64,000 nt of DNA from Ophiura sarsii (taxonomy: Eukaryota > Echinodermata > Ophiuroidea > Amphilepidida > Ophiuridae): contig CM069449.1 of assembly GCA_035610835.1 (NCBI GenBank), positions 14,146,531 through 14,210,530 of the forward strand, written 5' to 3'. Positions 55,970 to 64,000 of this stretch are shown piece after piece (position 1 is the first letter of the stretch; the number at the start of each line of letters is the position of its first letter). The translations under genes and the position numbers were made by a program. Below the pieces are notes generated by a model, which made no database searches, had not been told where the DNA came from, and saw only the letters and a program-made list of their open reading frames with translations.

Positions 55970-56275
55970 GAAGAGCACGTGTGGTCCAGTGGAGTAGTTG
56001 CCGGTCTCATAATCATAAGGTCGTGAGTTCTAGCCCCGCTGGTGCCAATGTGTTTGTGTCCTTGGGCAAGGCACTTAGTCTACATTGCCTATTGGGGGTT
56101 ACAATATAGGGGTTATGTATGTTTGTTCATGTTGGTTTATGTCGCAACTTGGCGCTGATTTAGCTGCTGCCTGGACGTTGCATTGTTTATTAATGTATTT
56201 GATTTGTAATGTTGTTACAATTCAGCCAGTTGGCTGCGATGACAATAAAATTTAGACTATTAGACTATTATTATT
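55970..56275 (+). mobile_element. tRNA-derived SINE, copy B
   Basis: Same family as 28566-28914: GTGTGGTCCAGTGGAGTAG, GTCGTGAGTTCTAGCC and TGTCCTTGGGCAAGGCACTT are shared, with a different 3' part ending in TATTATTATT. It sits about 190 bp upstream of the minus-strand GPCR start codon. Confidence 0.75.
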
Positions 56276-56279
56276 ACAC

Positions 56280-57205
56280 AAGAGAAAGAGTTTCTAGTAC
56301 ATTAACCTTATCCATAAAATGCTTGTTTGACAATATTTGTGACTAGAAGTTGAGATAATTTTTTCTATAATCACAAAAAATCACACAAGGTCTGTCTATT
56401 TCATTACTTTGTGTGTTCATTTATTTGACTGATATACTTTTGAGATTGGTGGGTCACAGTTTAATGGCAAACAAACACTTTTCTGTAATAAAGTAGATTA
56501 TAACTAGGAATGCAAGATAATCTTGGATCTCATCAGTTCCTATATCATGGGTTAATCTGCCGGTATGTCCAGTCCCATAAAATGTCTGTTAGCGATGAAA
56601 CTTGGATCCCTTCAGATGTGATCGATGAGCTGCAAAAAGTAAACAAAAAAGTGAACAATTTAATGAAATATGATGATAAAGGTAACAACAAAATATCATT
56701 CCGAACGATGAACGATCACTGTTACTGAGAGATGACACGGCTGTGTAGAGTTGATCGCCTGGCTTGATCGATAAATATATCACTTTTCTCTGAACTTGCC
56801 CTATACTGTACCCATTCATCATGTTCATTGGACACCTTGACCATATTGGCAAAGAGGACGGCATTCAAAATTGCTTTAGTTAACAAGATTTTTTACAAGA
56901 GTACTTACTACCAGGAATTATTGGTATGAAATTTAAGTAGACCGTTTGAGCGAAGTATGCACTATTTTGCATGTGTACAAAAATAGTTGACAAACACAAT
57001 GGCTAATTTGGATAATGTATGCAAGATATAACGGGTTTTGATCTTTTGCACCACTTGCCGATTTAATTTACACGCTGGAATCCATAGAAACGGGGTGATT
57101 TCTATGTTTAATTGGAAGAGTAAGTATTTTTAGACGAATTAGGTTTCGATTCCCCCGATTGACGCGTTGAAAATTGAAAGAATAATTTATATAAAAACCT
57201 CTTAC
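56280..57205. other. Intergenic stretch without a supported gene
   Basis: A 72-codon frame at 56510-56728 has no recognisable family and no splice context. Nothing else is supported. Confidence 0.4.
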
Positions 57206-57209
57206 CCAC

Positions 57210-57860
57210 AACATTACAATATTGGCCCAATATTGATGTTTCATTGGCCCAATATAGGCTTACAATATTGGCGCAATATTATTTGCTCATTGGCCCAATA
57301 TTGGCACTCGCCAATATTGGGCGAATATTGGGCGATCTTGGAGAAATGTTTGGTAAGATGAATTCTATCTTTATATTGTTTTATTTCCCCCAAAGAGGAG
57401 TGAGTGGATCCCGGGCCAACCCGTGGCCAGGACCAACTTTGGCAAAGAGCAAGCCCAGGACAAGGGAAAATCTTCAAGAGACAGGACAAGGCACAAGATC
57501 CTAGCCAAAAGGCCTGGAAGCGATAACTTTAAATAGCGGCCGCAAATTGTAGACCACGTCAGAATTTGTATATCAAATCAATGGTGTCATTTTCCGCCCA
57601 TGGTATATTGTGCCCAATATTGGACCAACATGATGCAAATTGAAGAGCGCCAATGCAATTGGTCCAATATTGGTGATCAAGATTGGCACTCTCTTGGTTG
57701 CCAACATGATTCTAATTCCAATTGAAGATCGCCAATGTTAAACCAATATTGGTGACCAAGAGAGTGCTAATATTGCCAATGGGAACCCAATATTGGGCCA
57801 ATATTGGTCAACAAGATAATGCCAATGCCAATATTGCCAATGTTGGGCTAATATATATAT
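57210..57860. repeat. Cluster of palindromic CCAATATTGG motifs
   Basis: About a dozen or more CCAATATTGG or near copies (CAATATTGGCC, GCCAATATTGGGC, CCAATATTGGTGA), in two blocks (57210-57345, 57605-57860). Spacing is irregular, so this is not a simple tandem array. Confidence 0.85.
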
Positions 57861-58159
57861 ATATGTTGTCTGGGTAATTCCCCCGAATAAGTGTAATCCC
57901 CACACCCACCCACCCGAATGCATATATTTCTGGTTACCTGTTTCCTAAAAAGCTGCGCGCAACGCGCAATTCTTTTTCTATATACTCAGTTCTGGCTATA
58001 ATTAATGTATATTTTGGTTTGAAATGGGCTCTTAGAATGATATTTCTGGTCATATGCGCCCGTAGCGATATGTTGACGAGAACAAAAAGAGAAAGATTCT
58101 ACAAAAAGAAAGAATATCCAAATAAGGAGGGGGAGCCAGGACATTAGGTTACAAGGCCC

Positions 58160-59025
58160 GCTTAGCAGCGCTATAAATTGATGCCCTAAAAACCGTCAAC
58201 AAATTTAAATATTCGCCTTCCATCCAAGCCGGTTGCTATATATGACATAATTATCGTGTGCAACCAACCGGCTGTATTGCAACGCCCATTGAGTAGTTTA
58301 AACGTGGATGTAATTTGCAACATAATGGAAACTTACCCATGCAGTTAGCCCCGAATTTAAATAAAGGGTTCAACAAAAGAAAGTATACACTTTGTTTATA
58401 TCATTTTGAGTAACATTCAATTTTTGTTTTGACCAAACAGGCTAGATAGGCATTTAGATGAATCTTTAATGCATAATTTAATACCAAATGTGCCCCCTAG
58501 CAACAAAGATAAACCATGACTAGCACCATTTAAAGAAAATTAGTCACTTTTCAAAAGTCACATTTTCAATACACTACGCGGGAAGAAAAGACCACATGTT
58601 ACCTGTCCATAATCAAATAGCCCGCTCACTCAGGCACAGCCCAACGCATCCCCGCTGTGTGATCAATATATATTTCATTCCCGGCCATTTACAGTGTCAC
58701 GCACAGCATTTTCTCGCGGCTTGCGTGCGTTGAAAATGTGACTTTTGAAAAGTGACCAATTTTCTTTAAATGGTGCTAATCATGGTTTATTTTTGTTGTT
58801 AGGGGGGAAATTTGGTATCAAATGATGCCTAAAATATTCATCTAAATGCCTATCTAGCCTGTTTGGTCAAAACAAAAATGTAATGTTACTCAAAATGACA
58901 TTAACAAAGTGTATACTTTCTTTTGTTGAACCCTTTATATGCATGCACTGGGCAATCCTCTCGTATAGTATTGATAACAAAAGGTTTACCAGACCGAATT
59001 AATAGCGCTCCTAAGCGGGCAATTT
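58160..59025. mobile_element. Probable outer TIR element
   Basis: CCCGCTTAGCAGCGCTAT near 58159 and its inverse ATAGCGCTCCTAAGCGGG near 59003 flank the inner element symmetrically. Confidence 0.55.
58371..58938. mobile_element. TIR element with 200-bp arms
   Basis: Arms of about 200 bp share ATAAAGGGTTCAACAAAAGA, GTATACACTTTGTT, GGCTAGATAGGCATTTAGAT and GACTTTTGAAAAGTGAC-type sequence. Ends in TA. No transposase. Confidence 0.9.
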
Positions 59026-59783
59026 ATGTCATGAGAAGCGATTAAACACCGGATTTATAACACACATTTTAATAGGAGCTACTATCAGTATTGGGAAAAA
59101 GGCGAAAAAAGATGAAGAGAAAAAAAGCCACTTTGAGTTATGAGCTGTGGTTTCACAGGTATAACTAGTGTTAATTGTTGTATTGCTTTCTACAGGGGGC
59201 AAGTGGACTATTTTTTTCTCCCCCCCCCCCCAAAAAAAAAAAATGTTTGCGCTTCGCGCACATTTTCTTACTAAATTAGGTTAAATTATACCAAATGTTG
59301 ACAATTTTAGCATAAAACAGCTACATTTGGCGCGCAAACGCTCATTTTCATACCAAATTAGTTACCAAATTTGAAAATGTTAGCGTAAAATGGCACAAAA
59401 AATGTAAACTATTATCTCCCAAATGTAAAATTACTACTATGGTACCGGTACATATAAACAACACTACATGTATAGCTAACATATTGTAATCTGATTTTTA
59501 TCAAACCTGTAAGTGTAGGTGGAGAAATGTTAAGCTGAAAACCTTGCTCCTGGGGAAGAAACAACTTTGTGCAACCAGGGACAATCGAATGAAGGGACAA
59601 GAAACTATTGTACTATTACATAAGTATGCGTGCTGCGGGGGTGCAAACATCATCAGTTGAGCAAGCATATACAATACATTCATGAATGGGCACTGGTACC
59701 AATCTCAGCAATCATACTGCACGACTCGCTGTGTGCCTTGTTCGATATTGATGGACTCTTAGTCGGGTGAAAGCTCAACATGA

Positions 59784-61042
59784 CGTGAAGTACGGTACAA
59801 ATGTGATTTTATTGCTGAAAATCATGGATGAGTAAGTCTAGATTCAGACCACCGGGTGCCAAAATGGCACTATTGGGCAACTTTTTTATTGTTAAGCCAC
59901 ACCCCCTTCATCGATTATGTTATAATGCAGTGGCGACCACCTCACCCCAATAGTGACTGTCGTGTCGGTTGAGATTGGCACTGTCGGTTCATTTGACAAG
60001 AGGAATCATGGAATAATGATGGTCAAAAGTACACAGATGGCAATATTTTGCCCGCGCCCCCATATGCAACGAGCTTAATTAGAGCAAAAATAAGTGTTAA
60101 GTCGAAAATGTTCGCGCGCTACGCGCGAAATTCTTTACTAGACAATCTTGTCGGTTAACTTTCATTTCATGCCCCCCCCCCTATGAAAAACTTAGCTACG
60201 CCACTGTTATAATGACAAGTATATTTGGGCAACACAAACATATCGTGTTTGGTATAAAATTAAGGCACAGCCTATATATTCAAATTTAGGCAGATGAGTA
60301 ATGACGCAATTGTTTTTATCTGAGTATTTTTTACTGTCTAAGCTGTTCTCAATGTTGTTAATTTCAAAATATAAGTCTTTGCTTGTTTGTTTCAAAATAA
60401 ATGTAGGCCTAATGTAGATTTACATGCATGTACGAAACTATTCACAAGTCCTTAAGAAAATCAGTGGAGAAGCAATATAATGAGAATACTGGTAACTGCA
60501 GTATAGGGGTTTCTTATGTTCTGAGGGTGGAATTGTTATGTTTGATAAAGTATTATACTGTAGCCCTTCAACAAGGCACGGTTTTAATTAATCAAAATAA
60601 TCACAAATAAAGAAGACCATAGTCTCAATCTACTTGTATTAAATATTTGAACGTTTTCAAAACAAATAATTATCAGTTTGCTGATGCCTCTAACTCCAAA
60701 TCTATTACTAACAAACAGTTGACAGTTTTATTTGTACCATGGATGAAGTATCACATGTTCAAATTGACAGGCAGGATATGGCGTTGTATAGTACGTGACA
60801 TAAAATTACAGGTGACATAAAATTACTATCATTATGTATTTATTATATGTATTCTAGGAGTCAACAGCTTTAATTTGATACCAAACATGATATTATGTTT
60901 ATAAGACAAACTATATTTGTCATAATTATAACATTATCGAAAAGGACGTGGCTTTGACGTCAATAAAACAAAATCTGAATCTAGACATCCTGCCTCGTGT
61001 ATCCTTTTCAGCAATAAAATTGCATTTATACCCTACTTCACG
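59784..61042. mobile_element. TIR element, ACGTGAAGTA type, carrying the hAT MITE
   Basis: Inverted arms of about 65 bp share GATTTTATTGCTGAAAA-type and GTCTAGATTCAGA sequence, with outer ends CGTGAAGTA and TACTTCACG. The interior has no gene I can support. Confidence 0.8.
59928..60206. mobile_element. hAT-type MITE, second copy, with exact 8-bp target duplication
   Basis: Ends CAGTGGCGACC and AGCTACGCCACTG, flanked by TTATAATG on both sides (59920-59927, 60207-60214). The right end has the same C-run then AGCTACGCCACTG as 32772-33155. Confidence 0.9.
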
Positions 61043-61687
61043 GTCATTTCATAATTGTGAAGATATCCACTTGACTACATACCTGTGCAATTCCTACTGA
61101 ACTACTATACTCTAGAAATGCAAATATATATCATCAAAGAACATCATTTTCCGATTAATTTGGATATTGGAATCAATAGGAACAAAATGTCTATAGTTTA
61201 AACTTCCCAGGAAAAATATTAATTACTTTGTTCTAGCACGTTTTCACATTTTTTATAAATCTAAAATTATCACATTTTTCTCAAATATACCGATTATTAT
61301 TAACACTAGCACGTTATTTTTGAACAATTCACGTATAAATTGTATTCAGTTTGACCTAGGCCTAAGTTTTTTGGAAAAATATATTTTGATCATTTTTCGA
61401 AAGATTATAGGGCAACCTTTGAGTTCCTTGAATAAAAACACACCCGCAACTCGCATGTTTTGCAATTGAATACGATGATGTAACGATACAATAGGCCGTT
61501 TCTTGTCCCTTCATTCGATTGTCCCTGGTGCAACCCACTATGAAAACTCTCTCATTGCTTGCGTGGTAGATTTCGATCGCGACAGGAGCATGCGCAGATG
61601 CGATTTTTGTGTAAGTGGTCTGTGATTTTGTCAATATTATATTTTTACTGTGATTTGTCGATCTGCATTAAATGCAAAAAGTAACAA

Positions 61688-61704
61688 CGCCCCCGGCTGG
61701 ACTC

Positions 61705-61744
<40 letters not shown>

Positions 61745-61761
61745 AATTGCGCCAAGGAGGT
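61688..61761 (-). tRNA. tRNA-Asn (GTT), degenerate, probably pseudogene-like
   Basis: On the minus strand the 74 nt fold as a tRNA. The D arm is GCGC...GCGC, the anticodon arm is TTCGG/CTGTTAA/CCGAA with anticodon GTT, the variable loop is AGGTT, the T loop is TTCGAGT, and the discriminator base is G, as in tRNA-Asn. The A box and B box (GGTTCGAGTCC) are intact and a TTTTT pol III terminator follows at 61676-61680. However, pairs 1:72 (A-C), 7:66 (T-C) and 50:64 (G-G) are mismatched. It may be transcribed but is unlikely to be a main gene copy. Confidence 0.75.
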
Positions 61762-62139
61762 GATTATTACTAGGCTGTTTTGGTTTGTCATGTTCACCCG
61801 TACACTTCCCCGTACACTTTCTTGCAAAGTCGGGCATCGTTTTTTCTCAAATGTTGCTTGCATATTGCCTTTGCTGTCGCCTTTAATACATGTGCTGTTA
61901 CTTGAACTTGGAACCAACGTTTAATTTGAACTGTCTATTTTCAATAAAAAAATACTCCAATACGGGAAAAAAATCAGAAAAGCTCACAGACAACAAATAA
62001 GAACATCATTTTACTCGACCTAGAATTTCAATCAACGGATTTCAATCATCGGCAAAACCCGATGATGTGAGTGACGTCATTTAATGAGCTCATTAGCATA
62101 ATTTATGTCCGTGAAATATACAATACGGTTTTGGTAGTG

Positions 62140-62325
62140 CAACCATGGTACAATGACCCATTTATCCACTCATACCTTGCTGCTTCAAATAGTGTGTAGT
62201 GTACAATGACCCATTTATCATGTTTATTCACTTAAACCTTGCTGCTTCCAACAGTGTGTAGTATACAATGACCCATTTATCCACTCATACCTTGGTGTTT
62301 TCAATATCATGTAGGTTACAAGGAC
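62140..62325. repeat. 62-bp tandem repeat, three copies
   Basis: Three units of ACAATGACCCATTTATC followed by ACTCATACCTTGCTGCTTC with small changes. Confidence 0.9.
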
Positions 62326-62906
62326 ATGTGAATGAATATTTAGTCGTGACTATTCATGACCTCACACGATGTGATGGTCGCAATCCGTCGTCCTTCCCAA
62401 CTGATCTGATTACAATATTCAATAATGCAAATAACGCCACGCCCCTCCTCTGTCACTGCCAGACGAATCCATCCACATTTAAAATTCGTATTTTGTTCGA
62501 CGTAAATTAATTTCAAATAACCAATTCTGAATGTTTCGTGTCATCATATAAGAACTAACATTCTGCCATCATCAAAGCAAATCAGTTCTACTCTAAATCA
62601 CAATCAGCTTTTTTAAAACATTGATGTACTATTTCTGTGCCACAAATCATGTTTCGAGCCGATAAAAACCACCACGCATCATGTCGTCTGGTTTGCTACG
62701 AACATGATAGTGCGCCCCCTATAAAACCTTCACCCGTGAATTTGGTTTTAGTAGGCGAGGAGTGACATATCCAATAATTATATAATCCCTGCCTTAGCTC
62801 AAACACACTGGACAAAAATTACGTGACTCCCCAACTCCCAACACAAAAATTACATGCCTCACTGAGCATAACAAAAGATTTGTAATAAAAGAGTTTGGAA
62901 TGTTAT

Positions 62907-63325
62907 TTAAAGGAGGTGTCCCGCAAGCATAAAATTGTGCATTATATGTTAGAAAAATAACTATCGAGCCCAACTTTTGTAATTATATTGAACAAAACAC
63001 CACACTTATGACAAAAACAAATAATAACCGCCATCTCTCAACATGCAATTTTTAAAATTCGCGGCAATCCAAAGTCCCGGTGTCGGTGAAGTCATAGTTA
63101 TACAATGCACATGCGCAAATTTGAGCACCGATACCCGTGACGTCATCGACACCGGGACTTTCGATCGCCGCGAATTTTAAAAATTGCAAGTTGAGTGATG
63201 GCAGTTTGTATTCATTTTTGTGACTAGTATGATGTTTTGTTCTATATAATTACGTAATTTCTACTCGATAATTATTTTTCTAACAAATAATGCTCAATGT
63301 TGTGCTTGCGGGACCCTTCCTTTAA
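62907..63325. mobile_element. 419-bp palindromic element with TTAA ends
   Basis: The ends read TTAAAGGAGGTGTCCCGCAA and the inverse of TTAAAGGAAGGGTCCCGCAA. The arms run nearly to the centre, with CGGTGTCG and GACACCG segments in the middle. TTAA borders fit elements with TTAA targets (piggyBac or Kolobok type); there is no coding frame. Confidence 0.85.
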
Positions 63326-64000
63326 GAACAGGTGATGAGGCATCCTGGGGCTTTGGACTGTGCATAGATCACACATAAATTTGGAGGGGAAATAAAAACA
63401 GGGTACATAAAATAATATTCATACACAAATAAATGGGGCAATTGGTATTAATTTGTGAGGTCAGAAATATTGGAATAGTAATTTTAAAAACACATTTGCC
63501 AAAAAGTTTTAAAATCTAGGCGTGACAATATGGATCTAAGGACACTATAATCAACAGCAAACACAATGCCACATTGAGTATTTCCATATATAAATTGAGA
63601 TCAGGAATATGCATGCACCGTTTGGCCTTGTGAATGCTATCAGCAGTAGATAGCAAGTGAATGTATAATGCTAGAAGTACCGGTAAATTAGCATGTAAAT
63701 TTACCCGACCTATAACCATGATAACGCAACCAACCAGACCAAACCTACAATCGCTGTTGAGAATGTAAACTCCTTCTAACGTAGTGTTTTTGCACCTTTA
63801 AAGTTCCCAAAATCCACTGATTCAGTATTATTTCTAATTATGAAAATACTGACACAAGGTATTCTTGATTTTAAAGCATAATTTCTCTTCTATCACAATT
63901 ATGGATAGGAACTTGGTTCCTTTTCCTTTCCACCTCCCAATCACAGTAACTGTTTGAGAAAGGGGGAGAGAGAGAGAGAGGGGGGGGGGGGGGGGGAATA
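63326..64000. other. Intergenic end of window with GA/G repeat
   Basis: No gene seen. The last 40 bases are an AG microsatellite running into a run of about 16 G. Confidence 0.6.

Larger units (their letters stand above)
59570..61537. mobile_element. Outer inverted-repeat element containing 59784-61042
   Basis: The inverted segments share CCAGGGACAATCGAATGAAG and GGACAAGAAAC, at 59574-59615 and 61488-61534. The spacing fits an element of about 2 kb into which the inner TIR element inserted. Confidence 0.65.

Noticed and set aside
56510..56728. 72-codon frame with a hydrophilic product
   Set aside because: No family match, no neighbouring exons and no conserved start context.

Overview
The window is animal nuclear DNA: AT-rich, intron-rich and dense in short transposons. 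It holds two recognisable protein-coding genes. A leucine-rich-repeat GPCR of the GRL101/relaxin-receptor kind, a DNHD1-type dynein gene, tRNA-derived SINEs and many small DNA-transposon relics suggest a marine invertebrate, perhaps an echinoderm or other non-chordate deuterostome. The organism assignment is inference only.

Layout. (1) About 0.76-39.4 kb, + strand: the 3' part of a very large dynein heavy chain-like gene, best matched to dynein heavy chain domain-containing protein 1 (DNHD1). I traced 29 consecutive exons with AG/GT borders. Every exon-exon phase agrees and the chain reads open to one stop at 39443-39445, giving about 2,330 residues. It runs microtubule-binding stalk tip, second stalk coiled coil, AAA5, buttress, AAA6 and C-terminal domain, then a charged Ser/Arg/Glu/Lys-rich tail of about 569 residues. 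The 5' half of the gene lies upstream of the window. (2) 39.4-41.6 kb: probable 3'UTR with two transposon relics and a good poly(A) signal at 41581. (3) 41.6-52.0 kb: intergenic DNA with satellites, TIR elements, a mariner-like foldback carrying a reverse-transcriptase fragment, and a split MITE. (4) 52.0-55.8 kb, - strand: an intronless gene for a secreted-ectodomain, LRR-rich 7TM receptor, with a block of nearly identical 72-bp LRR cassettes. (5) 55.9-64 kb: a SINE, a cluster of palindromic CCAATATTGG motifs, nested transposons, a degenerate tRNA-Asn gene and long-palindrome elements.

The two genes show no functional link. The first is probably a ciliary or flagellar dynein-like scaffold (known from family knowledge of DNHD1 in sperm flagella); the second is a cell-surface receptor. 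Most of the remaining sequence is repeats: at least a dozen families of small TIR elements, two hAT-type relics with exact 8-bp target duplications, several nested insertions that give relative ages, three tRNA-type SINE copies, two LINE fragments and about eight tandem arrays. No CRISPR array, operon or bacterial-type feature was seen.
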